DNA from: an uncultured Bacteroides sp.
GTDB lineage: Bacteria; Bacteroidota; Bacteroidia; Bacteroidales; Bacteroidaceae
DNA: 15,839 nt
Assembly (NCBI RefSeq): GCF_900547205.1
Contig: NZ_URFY01000074.1
Span: forward strand, 1-15,839
Direction: 5' to 3'
In this document: piece after piece, positions 7,909 to 15,839 of the stretch
Layout of the letters: every line of letters begins with the position of its first letter
Numbering within the stretch: the stretch's first letter is position 1
The notes under the pieces: model-generated
What the model was told of the DNA's origin: nothing
Database searches by the model: none
What the model saw: the letters and a program-made list of their open reading frames with translations, nothing else
Position numbers and translations under genes: made by a program

Positions 7909-7956
7909 AAAAGATGATAAAAAAAGAAGATGCACGGATAAAACCATGCATCTTCT
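7909..7956 (-). terminator. Rho-independent terminator of the sus operon
   Basis: Arms 7925-7934 and 7947-7956 are perfect 10-base complements. Two more G-C pairs (7936-7937 with 7944-7945) follow after one mismatch, closing a six-base ATAAAA loop. Read on the minus strand, the stem is followed by a T-rich tail that includes TTTTTTTATC. It lies 30 bases after the stop codon of the SusE-position gene and is the clearest intrinsic terminator in the window. Confidence 0.85.
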
Positions 7957-7985
7957 CAGAAAATATTAATTAATCAAAGAATAAC

Positions 7986-8978
7986 CTACCACTCAATTGC
8001 CTGATCTTCATCAGGAATCTGAGTATTGATATTGCGTTCAAGCGTCATTACTCCTGTTACATAATAGGGTATTTCTCTATTATCATGCGATGTGTAATCT
8101 ACAAATTCATAGTCGATATTGAACGTAACATAACGGTGCAGTAAATATGGACGGGTGACATCCGGCACTTCAGCAATTGTATACGAAGTTTCCTTTAGCT
8201 GTTTGAACTTGATATTACTGTTGTCCGATGTAATCTTCACTAACTTTTCACCAGTAGGCTCAAAATGGAATTTCAATTTATATTTGTCACGTGCAATTAA
8301 ATCTTCATCCATTGCACCGGCATAAAAGAACACGGTATTCTCATCTACAACATATGCTGTACGGGTAGTAGTAGGAACAGATTCACTCTTATCTATACTT
8401 CCATCCGGATTTTTAACGTATATCTGCATAGCTGTTGTACTGTATTTACCGGAATAATCGTTAAAAGGTAATATCCGCAACAATGCTTTCGCATAATTCT
8501 TTCTCGGATGTCCTGTATAGTTATACGAGGGATCATCCTCAACGCTCAATGGTAATACCCATTTCTTAAACATATCAATATTGCTTAAGTTGAAATCAAT
8601 ATCCAACAACGCTGTAGAAGTACCGGCAGGTATATTCACCGTAGCAGGAAACTCATATCTATTTTCTTCCAACGGCACATACCATAAGTCTTCACGTCCG
8701 AAGCGGGCTGTATTCAAGATATCGAGCGTATCAGTATCCACGCCAATATGTACCGTGCGGTCTTGCCCGTTGACAGTAGAACCGCTGACTATCACAGGAA
8801 GTTGGTAAGAAGCCTTTCCTCCTTCTTTATATTTCACATAAATATCGGTTACTCCCGTATCGTTGATGGGTGCTTTGAAGGAAACGTATTGTTCATACTG
8901 TTCATCTTTCCACTCATCATTGCATGAGGTTGCAAACATAGCGGCAGCCAGCACCAAATAAGTATATCTCTTTTTCAT
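7986..8978 (-). CDS. SusE-position surface lipoprotein (DUF1735-like N-terminal domain)
   Basis: A 330-residue lipoprotein and the last gene of the operon, in the place usually held by SusE-like outer-membrane glycan-binding proteins. The signal peptide ends in the lipobox ATSC with C19 as the lipidated residue. The following NDEWKDE is acidic, as expected for a Bacteroides surface export signal. Residues about 28-155 form a beta-rich domain like DUF1735 (BT_3987-like N-terminal domain), with the typical KYKEGGKASYQLPVIVSG pattern and IPAGTSTALLDIDFN. Residues about 170-330 form a second beta domain that begins NDYSGKYSTTAMQIY, like DUF4973 or DUF4361; I cannot separate these by eye. It starts 19 bases after the SusD stop and is followed by a strong terminator. 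No catalytic motif is visible. Its expected role is to bind the glycan at the cell surface and assist SusC/SusD. Confidence 0.85.
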   Translation of the reverse strand: MKKRYTYLVLAAAMFATSCNDEWKDEQYEQYVSFKAPINDTGVTDIYVKYKEGGKASYQLPVIVSGSTVNGQDRTVHIGVDTDTLDILNTARFGREDLWYVPLEENRYEFPATVNIPAGTSTALLDIDFNLSNIDMFKKWVLPLSVEDDPSYNYTGHPRKNYAKALLRILPFNDYSGKYSTTAMQIYVKNPDGSIDKSESVPTTTRTAYVVDENTVFFYAGAMDEDLIARDKYKLKFHFEPTGEKLVKITSDNSNIKFKQLKETSYTIAEVPDVTRPYLLHRYVTFNIDYEFVDYTSHDNREIPYYVTGVMTLERNINTQIPDEDQAIEW

Positions 8979-8997
8979 AACTTATACTGTCTTTTAA

Positions 8998-11055
8998 TTA
9001 ATCATTATACGTCCATCCCGGGTTTTGAGTGAGCAATATGTTACGTTTCAACTCAGAATGGCTGATTGGCCAGAAATACATTTTGCGAGAGAAGTTGGTT
9101 GGCAACGAAGGTACCACTACCGGATCGTGGAACAAATCTCTCCATTCCTTCGTCATTAGCGTATTACAACCATAAATAGGCACTGACTCTTCCAACGCAG
9201 CATCTTTCCAACGGCGGATATCATAATAGCGATGTCCTTCGCCCATCAATTCAATTTGGCGTTCGCGTTTCAGTTTCTCACGAAAAACATCTTTGTTTTC
9301 ATATTCGCTGGTAGTGTAGTCGGGCACACCGGCACGAATGCGAATCGGTTGGATTCCTTTCTTCAATTCACTTATTTCACGACGAACTGTATATTGAGTT
9401 TCGCCATCCCATGATGCGATAGTATGCGTTCCGTCAAGTTCATTCAACGCTTCCGCATAGATAAGCAGAACTTCTGCATAGCGAATTGCCGGTTCGGCTT
9501 TTTTACGGATCAGTTCCAGATTGTCTCCTCTGTTGGTATCGTCAGGATGAACAAACTTCATTACACCGATACCCGTGCGCAACCAGAACATTGTATTGGT
9601 ATAGCCATTTCCTTCTCCACGATAATAAAAGATTTGTTTGTTTCTATCCGCTTCGTTTGGTTCATTCAATAAATACCAGGTAGAACCGTTGTAGGCCACA
9701 GATGCATAGAAACGAGGTTCACGCTTTACGTATTGTTTGCTGACACCTACCCTGAAGTTTCCTAGTTCCGGATATTGGTCTTTATCTTCATCCGTCACAA
9801 ATCCTTTCTCACGATCTCTTCCGTCAATCCGACTCAAATATCCCGGATAGGCACTATATTCCGAATCTTTTCCCGGACAATCTGAGCCGTCCTGCATATA
9901 ATATGCGTCACATTGCTTTTGGGTCATTCCATGTGTATTCCAACCGTCAGCCGCACGTGGCAATTGATGGCGCACCATTACGTTAATACCTTCCGTACTT
10001 TGGTTCTGACCTCGCGTAAATATCAATTCCTGATTATCAGATGCGTTCACACTTCCATTAAACAATGAACGATAGGATTCGTATGGATCAATATCTTTAT
10101 AACCATCCGGCCAGTTTTTAGTTGAAAAGTTCTTGTCGTCATAGGGAGGAAGAGTGGGCAGGTATCCTGCACCGCCTTCTTCTCTGGTATATGTATGGTG
10201 CAATTGGTATCTCGTACCGCCGTCAAGTTTCATCACATCGAGTGCGGCGGCAGCAGCTTTTGCCCACTTTGCCTCATTATATTCTTGTGCTATCAGGCAG
10301 CGTCCGTTATGATTAACCATATCTGTAAACTTTTCCGTATCTCCGGGACGGGGATTATTGATTGGACTTGCAGCATAAAGCAGTACTTTTGCACGGGTAG
10401 CCAAAGCGGCACCTCGAGTCGGTCGGGAAATATTATTAGCCCCCCGCTTCAGTGGCAGATCGCGAGCAGCCAGCTGCATTTCCGAAGCGATGAAATCGGC
10501 ACATTCATCGTATGTATTACGTGCACACGCCAGTTCGACATATTCTTTGGTATAGTCTAATCCTTCTTCGGGCAGCAAAGGAATCGGACCATATTTACGA
10601 AGCAACAACCAATAAAAATAGCCTCTGACAAAACGAGCCTGTGCCTTCAAATCCGCACGTTCTTCATCATTGAACTTCATATTCTGGTCAATATTCTGAA
10701 GAAATACAGAGGCTTTGCGGATACCTTCATAACAGGAGCCCCAAGGTCCTTGCTCCCAGTTTTCATCATATTCACCGTTTTTCCATTTTTTATATTTGTC
10801 GTCACGGTCTCCAAAGTACATATCGTCAGCAAAACAGTACATCGTGTGCCCTTTACTGGCTACGTCGGCATTGCCGGCCGTCAAATGATCATAAGTACTA
10901 GCTAGCCACTGTTCCGTATAATCTCTACTTGAGAATACATCTTCCAAATTCATACGGTCTTTAAAATAGCGGTCAGCATCCAACTGGTCTTCACAAGAGG
11001 ATAGTCCGAACAGGACTCCCCAAAGAGCAGATAATATAATATATTTTGTCTTCAT
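8998..11055 (-). CDS. susD-like: SusD/RagB-family nutrient-binding outer-membrane lipoprotein
   Basis: A 685-residue surface lipoprotein that forms the lid of the SusC transporter and binds the incoming glycan. The ATG at 11055 is chosen over an in-frame TTG at 11067, because it gives MKTKYIILSALWGVLFGLSSC, a clean lipoprotein signal with C21, followed by EDQLD. The N-terminal SusD-like helical repeats start with RMNLEDVFSSRDYTEQWLASTYD and include FVRGYFYWLLLRKYGPIPLL. The C-terminal RagB/SusD part shows RYAEVLLIYAEALNELDG and LKRERQIELMGEGHRYYDIRRWKDA, both highly typical. At 685 residues it is at the large end of the family, which often indicates a bulky or branched ligand, though this is only a tendency. 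It lies 13 bases after the SusC stop, so the two are translationally close, as in nearly all SusC/SusD pairs. Confidence 0.97.
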   Translation of the reverse strand: MKTKYIILSALWGVLFGLSSCEDQLDADRYFKDRMNLEDVFSSRDYTEQWLASTYDHLTAGNADVASKGHTMYCFADDMYFGDRDDKYKKWKNGEYDENWEQGPWGSCYEGIRKASVFLQNIDQNMKFNDEERADLKAQARFVRGYFYWLLLRKYGPIPLLPEEGLDYTKEYVELACARNTYDECADFIASEMQLAARDLPLKRGANNISRPTRGAALATRAKVLLYAASPINNPRPGDTEKFTDMVNHNGRCLIAQEYNEAKWAKAAAAALDVMKLDGGTRYQLHHTYTREEGGAGYLPTLPPYDDKNFSTKNWPDGYKDIDPYESYRSLFNGSVNASDNQELIFTRGQNQSTEGINVMVRHQLPRAADGWNTHGMTQKQCDAYYMQDGSDCPGKDSEYSAYPGYLSRIDGRDREKGFVTDEDKDQYPELGNFRVGVSKQYVKREPRFYASVAYNGSTWYLLNEPNEADRNKQIFYYRGEGNGYTNTMFWLRTGIGVMKFVHPDDTNRGDNLELIRKKAEPAIRYAEVLLIYAEALNELDGTHTIASWDGETQYTVRREISELKKGIQPIRIRAGVPDYTTSEYENKDVFREKLKRERQIELMGEGHRYYDIRRWKDAALEESVPIYGCNTLMTKEWRDLFHDPVVVPSLPTNFSRKMYFWPISHSELKRNILLTQNPGWTYND

Positions 11056-11068
11056 CAGTATAATCAAA

Positions 11069-14000
11069 TTATAAGTTAACAGATAATCCTACAGTCAATG
11101 ATTTAGCCAACGGATATTCCGTTCCCGTAGAACTGCCAAGCTCCGGATCCCACAACTTGAAACTGGAGAAGGTTAAGAGGTTGCTTCCACGGAAGAACAG
11201 ACGAATATTGTTGAAACGAATCTTATTGACTAATGATTTGGGTATTGTATACCCTAACTCCAAGGTCTTCAGGCGCAGATATGAACCGTTCCGCAACCAG
11301 AAAGTCGATTCACGATAGTTATTGCTGTTTCCGCCATAGCTCAAACGAGGAAATGCTGCATTCGGATTCTCAGTATCCATCGTGCCGGAAATAGTATGGT
11401 CAATCCATCTGTCGGTGCCTGCTGCATCTTTCAACACATTTCCCCAAGTGCCTTCGTTAAAGGCATATACGGTCGGTCCGTTGATAAAGAAAGACGTTTT
11501 GCCTGCTCCTTGGAAATGAACATTGATATCCAATCCTTTCCAGCTGGCAGATACTCCGAATCCATAAATCATGTTTGGTTTAGTCGTGGCACCAATAGCT
11601 ACTTTATCACCGTCATTTACTACTCCGTCACCATTGACATCCTTATACTTGATGTCTCCCGGTTGAACATCGCCAAACTCTTGCTTCGGACTGTTGCGAA
11701 TATCATCATAGTCTTTGAATAATCCCATGGCAATTAATCCTTTTGCCTGATTGACACGATAGTTTCTTTCCATCTGATAAGAATAGACATTATTTTCTTC
11801 GTCTTTTTCTTTAATACTATTTTTGCTATAGGTGATATTACCGCGCACTACAATGTCTACCTTGTTGATTCTTTCACGGTAAGAGAAGTTCCCATCGAAA
11901 CCTTCGGACACTACTTTACCTACATTGGCACGAGGCGTTGAACTTACACCTACAATGCCCGGAAGGAATTTACGTTCCAACCAGATACCCTCACGCTGTT
12001 CGTGGAAATAGTCTACTGTTGCAGTGAATTTGTCATTAAACAACGCCAAGTCGACTCCTAAGTCATGTTTTGTTGCAACTTCCCAAGTAGCAGCATTGGA
12101 GGCCAAATCAGAATATCCCATTCCGATGTACTTGTTGTTAAAGTTGTAGTCGCCCCAGTTGTAACCCGGATTATCTACTTTAACATCATTATTGTCCTTT
12201 TTCTCCATATGCCAATTTTGTATGGTATACAAATATGGGAACCTGTATTCATTATCGCCAATCCTTAAAGCATCGTTGCCCACCTTACCGAATGAGTAAC
12301 GTATTTTAAACATATTCATCCATTTCAGATTGTTTTTAATAAAAGGTTCTTCAGCCACATTCCATGCAGCAGATACAGCGGGGAAAAAACCGAATCGGTG
12401 ACCATCGGCAAAGTTTTCCGAACCATTGTAGCCGAAATTGAAGTCTGCAAAATAACGGTAGTTCCAGTTATAGCTAACACGTCCGGCCACTCCCATGTGA
12501 CGACGGGCAATACCTTTCTTTATATCATCGCCTGTGCCTACGGTAAACACTTCCGAGTCTTGGTTAAATTTCACTATTCCACCTACACGATGAGCATTAA
12601 AGCCCCTGTCGTAATGCAACTCTGCTTCAAAGACTTCTTTGCGTGTGCCCTCGGCAGAACTTGTCTGCTTCATTTTCTGCTCTTCAGAAATACGGTGGAA
12701 AACCAAGTCGCCGTTTTCGTCACGGAAACGTTCCGCCTTCCATTGTTCGGGCCATTTCACACGGTCTACATTATTTTTATTCCATGTATCAAATCCGAAA
12801 CGTCCAACAAACTTCAATCCTTCAGTGATAAAATCCAACTTCTGCTCTAAAGTAATATTGGTTTGAATAGTGTTTTCCCAATGTTCCTTATAACCGCTCT
12901 GTGTAGCCAGTACCCAAGGATTTGTCTTATCACCCGTTCCATAGGCAGGTACATAACCATTTGAATACATTATCGGAACGTCAATCGGATTTTGATGCAT
13001 AAGACTTTTCCAAACGTCTCCGGATAGCCCCGGTTCATTATACTTCTTCAAAGAACCGGAAACACCGACTTTGAACAAGGTTGTTTTTGTAACATCTATA
13101 TCAGTATTCAAACGATAGTTCCATGTGTTGGAATTTGCATTCGTATTATAATCTTTCCGAAGTGATTCGTCGGTCTTATACATACCATCTTCTTTAAGAT
13201 AACTCAACGAAACAAAATAACGTGCAGTGGCACCACCACCGTTCATATTAACGTTTGCACGATAAGTCATTGCACCATCTTTCAACAGAAGATCTTTCCA
13301 GTCAACATTGGGATATAGATCCGGGTCTAATCCCATGCGCATAATCTCAAGTTCATCTTGCTGATAGATAGGTTCTTGGTTGCGTGTGATTCTAGCTTCA
13401 TTCAGCATAGATGCATAAGTAAATCCATCTACAAACTCCGGTGTGATTGTGCGCATATTATATGAAGTTTCAACTTTTGCATCAATATTTATCTTACCGG
13501 CCTTACCATGCTTAGTGGTAATCAGTACTACTCCATTTGCACCACGACTACCATAAATAGCAGTGGCTGAAGCATCTTTCAGTACAGAGAATGACTCAAT
13601 ATCCTCAATATTCACATCGTCCAGATCACGTTCGAAGCCGTCTACCAAAACCAGGGCTGACGTACTAGCTCCAAAAGTGGATATACCTCGAATCCAGAAC
13701 TCGGAAGTATTTCTGCCGGGTTGTCCGGAAGTCTGCATTGCCAATACTCCGGCAACATTACCTGCCAAGGCATTTACCACATTCCCATTTGCCGTATGCT
13801 TCAGGTCGTCTACATTCACTGTTGTGATAGCTCCTGTTACAGTCAACTTCTTCTGTACACCTGTACCCGTAATCACAACTTCATCCAGTGAGCTGGCTTC
13901 CGATTCTTTCATTGATACATTGACTACCCGTTGTTCTTTGATCAATACCTCCACTTTGTCGAAGCCGATATAGGAGAAAATAAGCCTCTGATAAAGTTCT

Positions 14001-14191
14001 ATGCTTATCTTATATTTACCATTCACGTCAGTAATAGCTCCCAAGCCTGGAGCGTCTTTTACTGTTACATTTACACCTACCAGAGGCTCTTTTTGCCCAT
14101 CAGTCACAATACCTGTCACTACTATGTTTTGTGCCAAAGCAGTCATTGAACAACTTAGCAGGATTATGTATGTTATTAAAAAATGTCTCAT
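11069..14191 (-). CDS. susC-like: SusC/RagA-family TonB-dependent outer-membrane transporter
   Basis: A 1040-residue outer-membrane beta barrel that imports oligosaccharides with energy from TonB. The Sec signal peptide is cleaved after A20 (ALA before QN). A carboxypeptidase-regulatory-like domain (PF13715) covers about 24-95 with VTGIVTDGQKEPLVGVNV and TDVNGKY. The TonB box is LDEVVITGTG (102-111). The plug domain follows, with the family signature VLVDGFERDLDDVNIEDIES and LKDASATAIYGSRGANGVVL. The remainder is the barrel, ending in the hydrophobic C-terminal strand SLTVGLSVNL. There is no STN domain between the signal peptide and the regulatory-like domain, so control through a trans-envelope anti-sigma factor is unlikely. 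It lies 27 bases after the IPT-NHL gene and 13 bases before SusD, within one operon. Confidence 0.97.
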   Translation of the reverse strand: MRHFLITYIILLSCSMTALAQNIVVTGIVTDGQKEPLVGVNVTVKDAPGLGAITDVNGKYKISIELYQRLIFSYIGFDKVEVLIKEQRVVNVSMKESEASSLDEVVITGTGVQKKLTVTGAITTVNVDDLKHTANGNVVNALAGNVAGVLAMQTSGQPGRNTSEFWIRGISTFGASTSALVLVDGFERDLDDVNIEDIESFSVLKDASATAIYGSRGANGVVLITTKHGKAGKINIDAKVETSYNMRTITPEFVDGFTYASMLNEARITRNQEPIYQQDELEIMRMGLDPDLYPNVDWKDLLLKDGAMTYRANVNMNGGGATARYFVSLSYLKEDGMYKTDESLRKDYNTNANSNTWNYRLNTDIDVTKTTLFKVGVSGSLKKYNEPGLSGDVWKSLMHQNPIDVPIMYSNGYVPAYGTGDKTNPWVLATQSGYKEHWENTIQTNITLEQKLDFITEGLKFVGRFGFDTWNKNNVDRVKWPEQWKAERFRDENGDLVFHRISEEQKMKQTSSAEGTRKEVFEAELHYDRGFNAHRVGGIVKFNQDSEVFTVGTGDDIKKGIARRHMGVAGRVSYNWNYRYFADFNFGYNGSENFADGHRFGFFPAVSAAWNVAEEPFIKNNLKWMNMFKIRYSFGKVGNDALRIGDNEYRFPYLYTIQNWHMEKKDNNDVKVDNPGYNWGDYNFNNKYIGMGYSDLASNAATWEVATKHDLGVDLALFNDKFTATVDYFHEQREGIWLERKFLPGIVGVSSTPRANVGKVVSEGFDGNFSYRERINKVDIVVRGNITYSKNSIKEKDEENNVYSYQMERNYRVNQAKGLIAMGLFKDYDDIRNSPKQEFGDVQPGDIKYKDVNGDGVVNDGDKVAIGATTKPNMIYGFGVSASWKGLDINVHFQGAGKTSFFINGPTVYAFNEGTWGNVLKDAAGTDRWIDHTISGTMDTENPNAAFPRLSYGGNSNNYRESTFWLRNGSYLRLKTLELGYTIPKSLVNKIRFNNIRLFFRGSNLLTFSSFKLWDPELGSSTGTEYPLAKSLTVGLSVNL

Positions 14192-14218
14192 ATATATATG
14201 TGTTTATTCATAAATATT

Positions 14219-15709
14219 TCACTCTGCCGCACTAGTTGCAGCTTCCTCTTCATCATCCCATTCTTCCAGGCCTATTCTACGGATGCTGTGATTTTCAATA
14301 TCACCCACATAGAATACGTCATTGACGGAATCATAAGCAATTGCCGCAGGTTGGTCAAAACGGGCTTCTTCGCGTAAGTCCCCATCAATATTGCCATAGG
14401 GCTCTTTATTCAATCCTGTACTGCCACGTCCGGCAAACGTAGTAACCAAACCGTCAGGGGTCAGGATACGTACACAATGGTTATGGCGGTCGCAGAAATA
14501 GAAGTCGTATTGATCTTCTTTGCCCTCTTCAACATACTTGGGATTCTTCACGAAAATACCTTGATAAGGAGTATTCAGCCGGGCATTAGGTCCCACTTTA
14601 TCTTCCCAACCGGATTGACCGACCTTTCCGCACAACAGATAAGGTGTACCAAATTCCTGTGTAGTCCAGTTGTAATTTGTACGCATGATATAATGTTGGT
14701 TTATCACAATTATATAAGCATAATCCCCTGAAGGATGAATGACCATATTAAATTCCCAGCTATTGTCTTGTATAGTTGTTAGCAATTTGCGATGAACTAA
14801 TGATTCATCAATGCCGCGCCCCCACTTCTGGTAATCGTATTTATAGATATTACCCTTTGTGAAGTTGTTGTAATACAATTCTTTGTTGATAGGATGTATA
14901 GCCGAGCCATTGCATTGCTTGCCACCGGCTAATACTCCAAAAGTCTTAAAATCATTCTTACGCGCTAGGTAGACATTGCTAACTATAGTAGCATCATCCG
15001 AATCTCCGCCTCCGCCATCGTTTGCAATAATCATAGTATCACCATCTACTGTCCATGTAATTGTACGCATACGTCCCAGACTTCCTCCGGTTGCCATTCC
15101 CGTGCTGATACTCTTATTCTTCAGGTCAAACTTGCGTAATGGCTTACCATTATCCTGAGCCAGATATAATGTGTTCGGATAATCTTTAGGGTCGAATGAG
15201 AACCACGTCGGTTCGGCCACACCATAGTTCTTGGTAAATGATTCTTCGAATGGACCATCCATCAGGTCATAATGTCCATCTTCTCTTTCTTTACCATATA
15301 AAGTAGATACCACTACTTTTCGCTCATAAGTAAATTTGTCTTTCGCTTCTACAGTCTGTACATTTGCACCATCGCCAATAGTCAATGTCAATGTACCTTC
15401 TTTCACTTTGCCGGGAACCATGCAATAAATAACATTCCCTTTTGCATTAATCACTGGAGCGTCTTTACCTCCAATAGTTACTTTAATAATAGAAGCATCA
15501 TTTCCAAAGTTACTGCCGTGAATCACCAAGCGTGTCTTTGCACCACCTGTTTTCGGTGTATAATCAGTAATTTCAATAGCTTTACTCGGGTCATAAGGGG
15601 TTGCTCCATCATTACCCTCATCTTTACAACTGCAAAAAACAATAGTGAAAAGTATCAGTAATATCCACTGTATCCTCATCCACTCTTTGTTCATAGTCAT
15701 ACATTTCAT
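14219..15709 (-). CDS. IPT/TIG and NHL-propeller surface lipoprotein (putative glycan-binding protein)
   Basis: Up to 496 residues. The start may be the ATG at 15709 or the in-frame ATG at 15694 (residue 6), and both leave a lipoprotein signal. The likely lipidated residue is C28 in VFCSC, followed by KDE, the Bacteroides surface-export pattern. An IPT/TIG immunoglobulin-like domain covers about 45-128 (GGAKTRLVIHGSNFG, then TLTIGDGANVQTVEAKDKFTYE). The rest is a beta propeller with NHL-type repeats, clearest near the end: FYFCDRHNHCVRILTPDG with TTFAG, and VFYVGDIENHSIRRIGLE. The protein ends in an unusual acidic, alanine-rich tail (EEWDDEEEAATSAAE). No catalytic motif is evident, so a role as a surface glycan-binding protein is inferred from its place just before SusC. 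It starts 44 bases after the stop of the preceding glutaminase-like gene. Confidence 0.88.
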   Translation of the reverse strand: MKCMTMNKEWMRIQWILLILFTIVFCSCKDEGNDGATPYDPSKAIEITDYTPKTGGAKTRLVIHGSNFGNDASIIKVTIGGKDAPVINAKGNVIYCMVPGKVKEGTLTLTIGDGANVQTVEAKDKFTYERKVVVSTLYGKEREDGHYDLMDGPFEESFTKNYGVAEPTWFSFDPKDYPNTLYLAQDNGKPLRKFDLKNKSISTGMATGGSLGRMRTITWTVDGDTMIIANDGGGGDSDDATIVSNVYLARKNDFKTFGVLAGGKQCNGSAIHPINKELYYNNFTKGNIYKYDYQKWGRGIDESLVHRKLLTTIQDNSWEFNMVIHPSGDYAYIIVINQHYIMRTNYNWTTQEFGTPYLLCGKVGQSGWEDKVGPNARLNTPYQGIFVKNPKYVEEGKEDQYDFYFCDRHNHCVRILTPDGLVTTFAGRGSTGLNKEPYGNIDGDLREEARFDQPAAIAYDSVNDVFYVGDIENHSIRRIGLEEWDDEEEAATSAAE

Positions 15710-15753
15710 AGCTTATTTATTTTATTAGTATTAACATTCTCGTTTAAGGATAA

Positions 15754-15839
15754 CTACTTATTTGCCTGCATCTTATCTATCAGCACCTTCATCCAATACC
15801 CTCCAATCACCGAGCGCGCTTTGAAGCCTACCCACTGAC
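15754..15839 (-). CDS. 3' end of a second glutaminase-A-like (DUF1793) gene, cut by the window edge
   Basis: Only 27 codons and the stop are in the window. The frame reads QWVGFKARSVIGGYW then MKVLIDKMQANK, followed by TAG. It aligns without gaps with the last 23 residues of the glutaminase-A-like protein at 2170-4683 (FKARSVVGGYYMKLLMEKVK then EQK), with 14 of 23 residues identical and most other positions conservative. The QWVGFKARSVIGG motif is also the usual end of the DUF1793 part of this family. The gene is the first one visible in the sus operon and is separated by 44 bases from the IPT-NHL gene, with no terminator between. The start, full length and signal peptide lie outside the window. 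Confidence 0.8.
   Translation of the reverse strand, partial: QWVGFKARSVIGGYWMKVLIDKMQANK

Noticed and set aside
7461..7973. A 170-codon + strand open frame across the ATPase 5' end and the intergenic region
   Set aside because: It is antisense to the Walker A region of the ATPase gene and runs through its promoter and the sus terminator. Nothing in its translation suggests a real protein.
11056..11067. TTG at 11067 as the SusD start
   Set aside because: It would only add four residues before a standard lipoprotein signal peptide that begins at the ATG at 11055.

Overview
The window looks like chromosomal DNA of a gut Bacteroides or a close relative (Bacteroidota). The evidence is a SusC/SusD pair with companion lipoproteins, lipoprotein signals with acidic residues after the lipidated cysteine, a promoter of the Bacteroides type (TAnnTTTG near -7), and A/T-rich translation starts without clear Shine-Dalgarno sites. 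The content is that of a polysaccharide utilization locus (PUL) or its immediate surroundings, interrupted by one unrelated ATPase gene. No genus-specific marker was found, so the assignment stops there.

Layout. Positions 1-76 hold an octamer-periodic inverted repeat. On the + strand, 337-4683 is a two-gene unit: a secreted family-2 glycoside hydrolase and, 15 bases later, a secreted glutaminase-A-like (DUF4964/5127/4965/1793) protein, closed by a hairpin at 4710-4757. A + strand membrane acyltransferase (4829-5917) follows. A bidirectional hairpin (5949-5992) separates it from the convergent minus-strand genes. The first of these is a stand-alone AAA-ATPase/PD-(D/E)XK protein (6102-7847) with its own promoter. 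Between its stop and the hairpin lies an in-frame, start-less coding tail that looks like the remnant of a lost gene. Beyond the terminator at 7909-7956, the rest of the window is one minus-strand operon read from right to left: the 3' end of a second glutaminase-A-like gene (15754-15839, cut by the window edge), an IPT/TIG plus NHL-propeller lipoprotein (14219-15709), SusC (11069-14191), SusD (8998-11055) and a SusE-position lipoprotein (7986-8978).

How the genes may work together (inference). The surface lipoproteins SusD, the SusE-position protein and the IPT-NHL protein would capture a glycan or glycoconjugate. SusC would import it with TonB energy. The secreted GH2 enzyme and the two glutaminase-A-like proteins would process it. 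The acyltransferase could modify an envelope glycan and need not belong to the pathway. No regulator (HTCS, SARP or ECF sigma/anti-sigma) is in the window, and SusC has no N-terminal STN signalling domain, so control is probably encoded beyond the right edge.

The most notable observations are the second glutaminase-A-like gene, identified from 27 residues at the right edge; the extra jelly-roll-like domain in the complete paralogue; the orphan coding tail downstream of the ATPase gene; and the octamer inverted repeat. I found no wholly new system that the sequence alone can establish.
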